Below the pieces are notes generated by a model that was not told the origin of the DNA, made no database searches, and saw nothing but the letters and a program-made list of their open reading frames with translations. A DNA stretch of 25,466 nucleotides. Source: JANPPS01 sp031428635. Its GTDB lineage: Bacteria; Pseudomonadota; Alphaproteobacteria; Acetobacterales; Acetobacteraceae. Of this stretch, positions 7,236 through 13,375 are shown one piece after another. The position numbers and the translations under genes were made by a program. Where the stretch lies: NCBI GenBank assembly GCA_031428635.1, contig JANPPS010000191.1:1-25466 (forward strand). Reading direction: 5' to 3'. The number at the start of each line of letters is the position of its first letter. Position 1 is the stretch's first letter.

Positions 7236-9356
7236 ATGAGCAACGGGCGCGCGTCCAGCATTACGGAGGGACTGCCCCACCCGCTGGGCGCCACGTGGGA
7301 CGGGGTCGGCGTGAACTTCGCGCTGTTCTCCGCGCACGCCACCCGGATCGAGCTCTGCCTGTTCGACGCCACCGGCCGGCAGGAGCTGGAGCGTATCACG
7401 CTACCCGAATACACGGATGAGGTCTGGCACGGCTACCTGCCCGACGCCCGGCCCGGGACCGTCTACGGCTATCGCGTGCACGGCCCATGGGCACCGGAGG
7501 CCGGTCATCGGTTCAACCCGCACAAGCTGCTGCTAGACCCGTATGCTAAGGGGCACGTGGGGGCGATCGCCTGGGGGCCTGAGGTGTTCGGCTACCGGTT
7601 CGAAAGCGGCGATGACCGGATTATCGACGTGCGCAACTCGGCGGCTAGCGTTCCGAAATGCATCGTGATCGATCCGGCGTTCACGTGGTTGCGCGACCGG
7701 CGCCCGCAGGTACCGTGGGACCAGACCATTTTCTACGAGGCGCATCTACGCGGCTTCACCCGCACCCACCCCGCCGTACCGCCCGAGTTGCGCGGCACGT
7801 TCAGCGGCATGGCGGTGAAGGAGGTGATCGACTACGTGCGGGCGCTGGGTATCACCAGCATCGAGTTGCTGCCGATCCACACCTTCGTCGATGAAAGCAA
7901 CCTGATCGAACGCGGGCTGACGAATTACTGGGGCTACAACACGATCGGCTTTTTTGCCCCCGACCCGCGCTACAGCAGCAAACCGGCCGCGGCACATGCC
8001 GAGTTCAAGGACATGGTCGCGAACCTGCATGACGCCGGGCTCGAGGTGATCCTGGACGTTGTGTACAACCACACGGCGGAGGGTAATGAGCGCGGTCCGA
8101 CGCTGTCGTTCAAGGGGATCGATAACGCCAGTTACTACCGGCTCGCTCCGGATCGGCGGTTTTACATCAACGATACGGGTACGGGTAACACGCTGAACCT
8201 CAGCAACTCCCGTGTGCTGCAGATGGTGACCGACAGCCTGCGCTATTGGGTGCAGGAGATGCATGTGGACGGGTTTCGCTTCGACCTGGGTACCATCCTA
8301 GCCCGCGAGCCGCATGGCTTCGATCAGAGCAGTGGCTTTCTGCATGTGTGTCAGCAAGACCCGGTGCTGAATAGCGTGAAGCTGGTTGCTGAACCGTGGG
8401 ATTGCGGACCGGGCGGCTATCAGGTCGGCGAATTTCCACCAGGGTGGGCCGAGTGGAACGACAAGTTCCGCGATGACGTGCGCCGGTTTTGGAAGGGCGA
8501 TCCGGGCATGACGCCAGCACTTGCGGGCCGGCTGTCGGCGTCGGCGGATTTGTTCGACCGTCGGGGACGTAAACCGTGGGCGACGGTCAACTTTATCACC
8601 GCCCATGACGGGTTCACGCTGCGTGACGTCGTCAGTTACAATAATAAGCATAACGAGGCTAATGGCGAGGGCGGACGCGACGGTAGCGATAATAACCACA
8701 GCTCAAACCATGGCGTCGAGGGCGAGACTGACGACGATACGATCAATACGATCCGTCAACGCCAAATGCAAAATATGCTGGCGACTTTGTTACTCTCGCA
8801 GGGAACGCCGCTACTGGTTGCCGGTGATGAGTTTGGGCGTACGCAGTCCGGTAATAACAATGCATATTGCCAGGATAATACGATCAGCTGGCTCGACTGG
8901 GATGTGCCCGCCTGGGGTCAGTCGCAAATGAAGCTGGTGCAACGGTTGATCAAATTGCGGCACGACTATCCGATTTTGCGCCGTGGCCGGTTTTTTACCG
9001 GGGAAGAGATGGCGGGCGCGGGCGTGAAAGACGTGACGTGGTGCCGCGCCGATGGAACGGAAATGGCGTGGTGGGACTGGCAGGACCCGGCGTTGGCGTG
9101 CCTGGGTATGCTGATCGACGGCCGGGCGCAGGCCACGGGGATCAAGCGGCCGGGCGCGGATACGACGATGCTATTGCTGATGAACGCCCATCCGCATCCC
9201 GTCGCGTTCGCGTTGCCGCCCGCCACAGGGGGCAAGGGCTGGCACCGCGTGCTGGATACGGCCGCTCCGGACCGGTTGACCGAGGACTTGTTCCCGATCT
9301 TTGCGCCGTACGAGGTTCCGTCCCGGACGCTGTTGGTATTCGCGTTGCACGCCTGA
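7236..9356 (+). CDS. glgX: Glycogen debranching enzyme (isoamylase type)
   Basis: It hydrolyses alpha-1,6 branches of glycogen or limit dextrin in the cytoplasm. The 706-residue length is normal for GlgX. An N-terminal carbohydrate-binding module (GATWDGVGVNFALFSAHA onward) precedes a GH13 barrel. The conserved GH13 regions are visible: DVVYNHT at 274-280, DGFRFDLGT at 345-353 with nucleophile D350, VAEPWD at 384-389 with acid/base E386, and FITAHDGFTL from 453 with transition-state Asp D458. The NNKHNEANGE segment after region IV is typical of GlgX. The ATG at 7236 gives the usual GLPHPLGAT start, though the Shine-Dalgarno sequence is weak. It stands without other glycogen genes (no glgA, glgB, glgC or glgP in the window). 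Confidence 0.95.
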   Translation: MSNGRASSITEGLPHPLGATWDGVGVNFALFSAHATRIELCLFDATGRQELERITLPEYTDEVWHGYLPDARPGTVYGYRVHGPWAPEAGHRFNPHKLLLDPYAKGHVGAIAWGPEVFGYRFESGDDRIIDVRNSAASVPKCIVIDPAFTWLRDRRPQVPWDQTIFYEAHLRGFTRTHPAVPPELRGTFSGMAVKEVIDYVRALGITSIELLPIHTFVDESNLIERGLTNYWGYNTIGFFAPDPRYSSKPAAAHAEFKDMVANLHDAGLEVILDVVYNHTAEGNERGPTLSFKGIDNASYYRLAPDRRFYINDTGTGNTLNLSNSRVLQMVTDSLRYWVQEMHVDGFRFDLGTILAREPHGFDQSSGFLHVCQQDPVLNSVKLVAEPWDCGPGGYQVGEFPPGWAEWNDKFRDDVRRFWKGDPGMTPALAGRLSASADLFDRRGRKPWATVNFITAHDGFTLRDVVSYNNKHNEANGEGGRDGSDNNHSSNHGVEGETDDDTINTIRQRQMQNMLATLLLSQGTPLLVAGDEFGRTQSGNNNAYCQDNTISWLDWDVPAWGQSQMKLVQRLIKLRHDYPILRRGRFFTGEEMAGAGVKDVTWCRADGTEMAWWDWQDPALACLGMLIDGRAQATGIKRPGADTTMLLLMNAHPHPVAFALPPATGGKGWHRVLDTAAPDRLTEDLFPIFAPYEVPSRTLLVFALHA

Positions 9357-9422
9357 TTGCGGGTTGCGCCGGGACCGCCCGATGCCGATAACACGGTATT
9401 ATGACGATCCTAGGATAAGCTA

Positions 9423-9815
9423 ATGAGCCGCCCCGCATTAAGAATAACCCGGCAGGACAAAGCCGACGGGAGTGCCGCCTACGTGTTCGAGGTGTGGGAC
9501 CCGTTTGCCGCCATATACACCGCACAGCAAAGCCTAGACGCGGCGCTGGCCCGGGTGGACGCGTTGCTGGAGCGGGTTCGCGAGTTGTGGATGCGCGCCG
9601 ATGCCAGTCAAACGTCGTTGCAGGACGTACCCGACCCCACGGCACCCGAGGACGTGGAGTGGGCGGAGTTCCGTGCCAGTGCTCAGGCTAACCGGGTGCA
9701 TGAGACGCGCAACTTCGATCAGCAGAATTGGCGTAAGGCTGTGGGCGGACGGCAGGCAGCGATAGAGACGACGTGTAACGAGGTGGGGTTCAGGCCTCAG
9801 ACAGCGGGGTCCTGA
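9423..9815 (+). CDS. Hypothetical protein, 130 aa
   Basis: I do not recognise the family. The product is soluble and has no signal peptide or transmembrane segment. The N-terminal part looks like a beta strand region (ALRITRQDKADGSAAYVFEV) followed by a likely amphipathic helix (SLDAALARVDALLERVREL). The remainder is polar and rich in Gln, Asn and Asp. An AGGA about 10 nt before the ATG at 9423 and alphaproteobacterial-looking codon use support it as a real gene. It lies 66 nt downstream of glgX on the same strand and could be read from it. The terminator-like hairpin at 9822-9851 begins 7 nt after its TGA, as expected for a transcription unit end. Confidence 0.55.
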   Translation: MSRPALRITRQDKADGSAAYVFEVWDPFAAIYTAQQSLDAALARVDALLERVRELWMRADASQTSLQDVPDPTAPEDVEWAEFRASAQANRVHETRNFDQQNWRKAVGGRQAAIETTCNEVGFRPQTAGS

Positions 9816-9821
9816 AACACA

Positions 9822-9851
9822 GAAGGCCCCGGCACAAGTGCCGAGGCCTTC
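9822..9851. terminator. Terminator-like hairpin shared by the 9423 gene and the minus-strand sORF
   Basis: GAAGGCCCCGGCAC (9822-9835) and GTGCCGAGGCCTTC (9838-9851) pair over 14 positions with one C/A mismatch and a two-base apparent loop. On the plus strand it sits 7 nt after the 9423-9815 stop. On the minus strand it sits 33 nt after the sORF stop and is followed by a T-rich stretch (TGTGTTTC). It therefore probably works in both directions. The U-tracts are imperfect, so efficiency is uncertain. Confidence 0.7.
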
Positions 9852-9884
9852 ACATTGTTCGACGACCGCAGTCGCCGGACGGTA

Positions 9885-9962
9885 TCAGCCCGCCGAAGCC
9901 GAAGCGACGAGGGCAGGCATCCAGGTCACGGCGCGGGTCCGTAGTACGAAACAATGAGACAC
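9885..9962 (-). CDS. 25-codon small ORF with an exceptionally strong ribosome-binding site
   Basis: A GTG at 9962-9960 opens a frame of 25 codons ending in TGA at 9887-9885. The peptide starts MSHCFVLRTRAVTWMPALVA and ends SASAG. GGAGG lies exactly 7 nt upstream of the GTG, and complementarity to 16S rRNA extends far beyond the core (see the 9962-9979 entry). The 33 nt after the stop lead into a terminator-like hairpin, so RBS, ORF and terminator form a complete compact unit. There is no run of one amino acid that would mark a classical attenuation leader: single Trp and Cys, three Arg. The next minus-strand gene downstream is maoC, more than 2.7 kb away and beyond plus-strand genes. It could encode a functional micropeptide, or translation itself could be regulatory. 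I do not recognise it. Confidence 0.5.
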   Translation of the reverse strand: MSHCFVLRTRAVTWMPALVASASAG

Positions 9963-9979
9963 TGGATCACCTCCTTTCT
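9962..9979 (-). promoter_or_regulatory. Extended Shine-Dalgarno, complementary to the 3' end of 16S rRNA over 18 nt
   Basis: The minus strand reads AGAAAGGAGGTGATCCAG. The plus strand CTGGATCACCTCCTTTCT is identical to the last 18 nt of a standard alphaproteobacterial 16S rRNA. Ordinary ribosome-binding sites pair over 4-8 nt. The GGAGG core (9974-9970) is 7 nt from the GTG of the sORF. It decides that start codon and the strand of the unit. Confidence 0.75.
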
Positions 9980-10140
9980 GTTGTTGATAGTACGTAGTTG
10001 GGGCACCTATCGCGGTGCACAAGGCTTTCGGTCGTCGATCGCACGGCGACGTCATACGTAAGATTGAGCGGCCGAACGATCATAGACCGGGTATTGGTCG
10101 GGCACCCGAAAGCCTGGCGGTAACCCCAATACCCGCATGC
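9980..10140 (-). ncRNA. Candidate structured leader or ncRNA with a possible pseudoknot
   Basis: No convincing ORF covers this stretch. It holds two perfect 10-bp inverted repeats that interleave. CGGGTATTGG (10088-10097) pairs with CCAATACCCG (10126-10135). AGGCTTTCGG (10022-10031) pairs with CCGAAAGCCT (10106-10115), and the latter lies inside the loop of the first hairpin. Both helices together would form a pseudoknot; otherwise they are alternative folds. A third hairpin is GCACC-tatcgc-GGTGC at 10003-10018. On the minus strand the whole forms a leader ending about 20 nt before the extended ribosome-binding site and sORF. The strand is inferred from that RBS. The ends are approximate. The remaining 10141-10244 shows nothing I can name. 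It does not match the SRP, RNase P, tmRNA or 6S features I know. Confidence 0.45.
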
Positions 10141-10244
10141 ATCGGAATTGCGGTATGGCGCATGTTCTAATCACCGAATCGTCCGACGGCCTGGGCCAAA
10201 TATCAGCAAATAGTGACGCGTGCTGAATTGCCGAACCAGATCTG

Positions 10245-10682
10245 TTAGATGCTCAGTCCGTTTGGCTTCGTTAGGGCGCACCCGTCGATGCGCCACGTAC
10301 CGTCCTGCTGCCGCTCCATCGTGTATAGCGCGAGCGCTGCCGCACCGTCAGGGCCGACCAGCATGACGTTTTGCACGACCCGTTCGCTGGTCGTCGTCAG
10401 CTGTCCGAACGTGAAGGAGCGCCACCGGTAAACCGGTGGATAAGCCTCCCGCACCATCGCCATGAAACGCGGAGCATCCCCGAACATGGCCTGTATGTTT
10501 GGCGACGCGAAGCCAAAGGCGGCATCACCGGCATCCTGGTGGAATGCGTCGAGTTGCGACGTGATGACGTGCTCGATGGCTTGGCGATCCGCCACCGAGA
10601 CGGGCGCGGCACCATTGGCACGCGCCGGGCTGTAGCTGCAGCAGAGCAGTGCCACGATCATGGAGGCTGCTAGAACACGCAT
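10245..10682 (-). CDS. DUF4864 domain protein, probably secreted to the periplasm
   Basis: This 145-residue protein has an N-terminal Sec signal peptide (MRVLAASMIVALLCCSYSPA, with likely cleavage after ARA at residue 22). The mature part has the DUF4864 pattern: ITSQLDAFHQDAGDAAFGFA, then SPNIQAMFGDAPRFMAMV and YPPVYRWRSF, ending in a strand with WRIDGC. The fold resembles small NTF2/SnoaL-type proteins; no function is established. The start is the ATG at 10682-10680 because AGAGG precedes it by about 8 nt and the signal peptide begins there. The same frame is open further upstream, but that part is low-complexity and overlaps the intergenic region. The gene lies 122 nt downstream of the ferredoxin gene on the same strand and may be separately transcribed. 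Confidence 0.8.
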   Translation of the reverse strand: MRVLAASMIVALLCCSYSPARANGAAPVSVADRQAIEHVITSQLDAFHQDAGDAAFGFASPNIQAMFGDAPRFMAMVREAYPPVYRWRSFTFGQLTTTSERVVQNVMLVGPDGAAALALYTMERQQDGTWRIDGCALTKPNGLSI

Positions 10683-10757
10683 TATAAATCCTCTTTTCAG
10701 ATCACTGCCGACAAGCCCTCCGCACTGCTGTATCAGCCGAAGTTTGCGGCCACTCGG

Positions 10758-10784
10758 GCAACGGTCCGGGTTGCGTTCCGTTGC
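10758..10784. repeat. Inverted repeat downstream of the carotenoid operon
   Basis: GCAACGG (10758-10764) and CCGTTGC (10778-10784) form 7-bp arms around 13 nt, about 20 nt past the ferredoxin stop codon. A competing shorter pairing (GCAAC with GTTGC at 10770-10774) exists. It could end transcription of the minus-strand operon, but no T-run follows, so a terminator role is only suggested. Confidence 0.3.
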
Positions 10785-10804
10785 ATGGCGGTCGGCTTCG
10801 TACC

Positions 10805-11113
10805 TCACTCGGGCAGCATTAGCTCCGTCGCGCGCCCACCCTCGACCAAATGCGTCTGTAGTACGGTATCCACATCCGCCATACTGCCAATCCGGTACCA
10901 AACCCCGTCCGGATAGATCACCAAACACGGCCCCAACTCGCACCGGTCCAAACACCCGGCGCTATTCACCCGGATGTTGGCGATGCCTAGCTCCTTCGCC
11001 CGCGCCTTCATGTAGTCGCGCAGGTGCTCCGACCCGCCGGCCGCGCACGACCCGCGGTTGTGTCCGTCGGGGCGACGATTGGTGCAAACGAACAGATGCG
11101 CGTCGAAGAACAT
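10805..11113 (-). CDS. Thioredoxin-like [2Fe-2S] ferredoxin
   Basis: This 102-residue soluble protein matches the thioredoxin-fold 2Fe-2S ferredoxin family, related to the NuoE-like domain and the Aquifex Fd. Cluster ligands are visible at C10 (HLFVCTNRR), C23 (NRGSCAAGG), C54 and C58 (SAGCLDRCELGPC); C63 is an extra cysteine. It is an electron carrier. The start is the ATG at 11113-11111, giving MFFDAHLFVC; an AGGGG lies about 10 nt upstream. An upstream in-frame ATG at 11161 lies inside the DUF2141 gene and adds unrelated residues. It is the last gene of the carotenoid operon, 10 nt after DUF2141. Supplying electrons to one of the carotenoid oxidoreductases is an attractive but unproven idea. 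Confidence 0.85.
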   Translation of the reverse strand: MFFDAHLFVCTNRRPDGHNRGSCAAGGSEHLRDYMKARAKELGIANIRVNSAGCLDRCELGPCLVIYPDGVWYRIGSMADVDTVLQTHLVEGGRATELMLPE

Positions 11114-11123
11114 GGGGGAGCCC

Positions 11124-11564
11124 CTAATTGAAGTAACGCAGCCGCAGCGTGATCCGCCCACCGGCCGGGGTCAGTCCAAACCGCGCGTCTAAAAAACTGG
11201 GCGGCCCAAAGCGGAACGGCGGGTTATTGCTGAACCCGATCCCCTCGGTGGGGATGCCTAACAGGTCGCGGTCCACCTGCTCATTCATATTCTCATCATG
11301 ATAGACCTGGGCCGCCCAAATTCCCTCGGGCACGTTTGGTACGGTCACGATCGTTGTGCCGGGCACCGCAAACGCCTGGGCGTTATAGGGGCAGTCTTCG
11401 GTCAAAAATAACGCCTCCGGGCAAATTCCTACCTGGATCAGACCGGTCGCATTCCGCACGTTGGTAACCACAACCTGCAAATCGCCCGCCATCACTGCGC
11501 CGGGTAGGCACGCCCACGCCAGACCGAGGGCCGCCCGCGCCAGGCTCGCCACAACGACGTCCAT
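11124..11564 (-). CDS. DUF2141 domain protein with signal peptide
   Basis: This 146-residue predicted periplasmic or outer-envelope protein has a signal peptide at residues 1-26 (ending PGAVMA), then the DUF2141 domain: LQVVVTNVRNATGLIQVGIC, VPEGIWAAQVYHDENMNEQVD, LGIPTEGIGFSNN and FGPPSFLDARF. The HDENMNEQVD segment resembles an acidic metal-binding turn. The start is not certain. The ATG at 11564 supplies a convincing signal peptide but means a 73-nt out-of-phase overlap with the glycosyltransferase gene. The ATG at 11492, overlapping the glycosyltransferase stop as TGATG, would give a protein with no export signal. Family members are normally exported, so I prefer 11564. The function is unknown. 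Its place in the carotenoid operon suggests handling or envelope placement of the pigment (inference). Confidence 0.8.
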   Translation of the reverse strand: MDVVVASLARAALGLAWACLPGAVMAGDLQVVVTNVRNATGLIQVGICPEALFLTEDCPYNAQAFAVPGTTIVTVPNVPEGIWAAQVYHDENMNEQVDRDLLGIPTEGIGFSNNPPFRFGPPSFLDARFGLTPAGGRITLRLRYFN

Positions 11565-12574
11565 TGCACTGCCAACACGCCCAAGATGCCGATCGGGTGA
11601 AGCACGGCACTCAACCAGGGCTGCCGAAACCGCCAGGCCAGAATCAGCCGGAACCCGATCGTCACGACCACGGCCGCGATCGCCCACGGGTTCGGCAGCA
11701 GCAGCCATGGCACCGCCTGTCCCCCGGCCAGTATTACGGTCCATAGCGGCAGCGCGCGTGCGGACGCCATGCCTTCGGTCGCGTTTTTGCATAGCCCCTC
11801 CCAGACCTCGGGCGCGTTCGTGTACATGCGACAGGTGGCCAAACGGCTTGCGTCGAACAAGCCCGTCATCTGCCCCGCCCGGCGGAATGCTCGCGGCAGG
11901 GTCAGCCCGTCATGCAGCGATGCGCGGATTGCCGCATGCCCGCCCGCTGCCGCGTACGCGTCCCGGCGCGCGATAAACAACTGCCCACACCCGGCACCCA
12001 ACCCGACATCGGGGCGCCGTCGCATGATCAAGATCGGCAGGTAACCCAGCAGTAAAAAGTGGATAAGCGGCAGCAGCAACCGTTCCGCCCAGGTCACGGT
12101 AACCTGCATTGGAAAGCCGCTGGCCAGGCCGACGGCGTTGCGGTCCATGAAGCCGGCCATGCAACTCAGTGCATCGGGGGCCAACCGCACGTCGGCGTCG
12201 ACCCAGACCATCAGGTCGTGCCGCGCCAGCCCCGCCAGCGCCTGACACGCATGCTGCTTACCCGACCAACCCAGCGGCAGCGCTACGCCGGACGCGACGC
12301 GCAGGCGCGGGTCGGTGATGCGCGCCAGAATGGCGGGCGTGGCGTCGGTCGATCCGTCATCCAGCACGACTAAATCTACCGTCACCCCCGTACTCGCCAG
12401 CACGGCGGCGCAGGCATCGGCTATGTTCGCCGCCTCGTTCCGCGCGGGTATCAGCACCGAGACGGACGGTATTCCGGCGGCCCGGTCAGGGGTGCGGTAC
12501 AGCGTGAGGTTCCACAGCCCCAGTAGCGCCGGGCCAATCGCCAGCACGATCACTACCGCGAGCAAGACGGTCAT
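11492..12574 (-). CDS. crtQ: Family 2 glycosyltransferase, CrtQ-like (carotenoid glycosyltransferase)
   Basis: This 360-residue membrane-associated GT-A enzyme has an N-terminal membrane helix (residues 2-20), then the family 2 core: VSVLIPARNEAANI (38-51), DDGS (72-75), the metal-binding DAD (126-128), GWSGKQHAC (102-110) and HDGLTLPR (221-228). It ends with two or three hydrophobic segments. In known C30 pathways CrtQ puts glucose on the carboxyl group of a diaponeurosporenoate-type carotenoid. The call as CrtQ rests on the neighbours (two desaturases and an acyltransferase) as well as on the GT2 motifs. Its ATG overlaps the acyltransferase TGA as ATGA (12574-12571), so translation is coupled. 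The last 73 nt also encode the DUF2141 signal peptide in another frame. Confidence 0.75.
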   Translation of the reverse strand: MTVLLAVVIVLAIGPALLGLWNLTLYRTPDRAAGIPSVSVLIPARNEAANIADACAAVLASTGVTVDLVVLDDGSTDATPAILARITDPRLRVASGVALPLGWSGKQHACQALAGLARHDLMVWVDADVRLAPDALSCMAGFMDRNAVGLASGFPMQVTVTWAERLLLPLIHFLLLGYLPILIMRRRPDVGLGAGCGQLFIARRDAYAAAGGHAAIRASLHDGLTLPRAFRRAGQMTGLFDASRLATCRMYTNAPEVWEGLCKNATEGMASARALPLWTVILAGGQAVPWLLLPNPWAIAAVVVTIGFRLILAWRFRQPWLSAVLHPIGILGVLAVQWTSLWRAWRGRPSVWRGRAYPAQ

Positions 12575-13374
12575 TCACTGGCCTTGTGCGGCTCATGAGC
12601 GGGGTTGAACCGGCGTCCGGTAGCCCATGCCCGACCGCGGCGATAAACGTCGTAAATGCCGCCCACGCCAGCCCCACCATGGATGAGTGACACGAACGGC
12701 GCCGGGTCCCGGGCCTTCGATAGCTGGGCAAGATCGTCCATCGTTTCCGTCAATGCTTGTTCCAGCTGCGCAGTCCATCCGGCTACGCTGGCATCCGCAG
12801 GGGTCGAGACGGGCGGGCCGAACTTTGCTAGCGCTTCTGGCTTACTCTCATTCCAAAAAGCGTATTCCACCGCCAGCGGTAGTAACACCGCATCCGGCAC
12901 CCGCCGCGCCAGATGCGCCAGGCCCGGCCGCAGCCGGATCGGTCGCTGCCGAAGGTCCGTAAAATGGCCTTCACCAGTAATCCACATCGATGTGCCGGGC
13001 CGGCTGAGTATGTGCAGGCTGGTTGCCATGAAACGCGCCGCACCGCGTAACGAGGATTGATCGACCCCGAATACGCCCATTTTGCGGAGCACCCCGTATT
13101 GCTGCAAGGCGGCCGCATCCATCGGGCCATAGCCGGCGCGATCCGGAAATAACCGAATGCACAGTAAGATATAGAACGCCGGATCCCACCAGGACGGATG
13201 ATTGCCGAACACGATAATTGGCCGCCCCGCCCATGCCCGCGGTAGCCCGGCATGGGCGACACGCACGGCGTTGAACCGGCGGTAGAAATACCAACGCAGG
13301 TACCAGCCGAACGCCCAGTTCAGCCGGGGTGACCGCTCCGCAACCGGGTCGGCTGCCCGGGGGGGAGCAGTCAT
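12571..13374 (-). CDS. PlsC-type acyltransferase, CrtO-like
   Basis: This 267-residue glycerolphosphate-acyltransferase-like protein has the catalytic H-x4-D motif NHPSWWD at residues 58-64 and the second block GEGHFTD at 134-140, where the family usually has EGTR. A hydrophobic patch near residue 52 (RPIIVFGN) and the VLLPLAVEYAFW strand fit the fold. Located between the oxygenase and the glycosyltransferase, it is the natural candidate for esterifying a fatty acid onto the sugar of the glycosylated carotenoid, the role of the staphyloxanthin acyltransferase. The ATG at 13374 is one nucleotide after the TGA of the upstream gene. Assignment to the carotenoid step is from context; a lipid acyltransferase is the alternative. 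Confidence 0.72.
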   Translation of the reverse strand: MTAPPRAADPVAERSPRLNWAFGWYLRWYFYRRFNAVRVAHAGLPRAWAGRPIIVFGNHPSWWDPAFYILLCIRLFPDRAGYGPMDAAALQQYGVLRKMGVFGVDQSSLRGAARFMATSLHILSRPGTSMWITGEGHFTDLRQRPIRLRPGLAHLARRVPDAVLLPLAVEYAFWNESKPEALAKFGPPVSTPADASVAGWTAQLEQALTETMDDLAQLSKARDPAPFVSLIHGGAGVGGIYDVYRRGRAWATGRRFNPAHEPHKASE

Positions 13375-13375
13375 A

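Noticed and set aside
9885..9962. Classical amino-acid attenuation leader (trp, his, ilv type)
   Set aside because: The peptide has no run of a single regulatory amino acid and no biosynthetic gene follows on that strand.
9962..9979. Fragment of a 16S rRNA gene on the plus strand
   Set aside because: Only the last 18 nt match. The preceding bases do not continue the 16S sequence, and a spaced GTG with an ORF on the minus strand explains the match better as a ribosome-binding site.
10683..10955. N-terminal extension of the DUF4864 protein
   Set aside because: The extension is Arg/Gly-rich, lies over intergenic sequence and part of the ferredoxin gene, and would bury the signal peptide. The ATG at 10682 has a good RBS.
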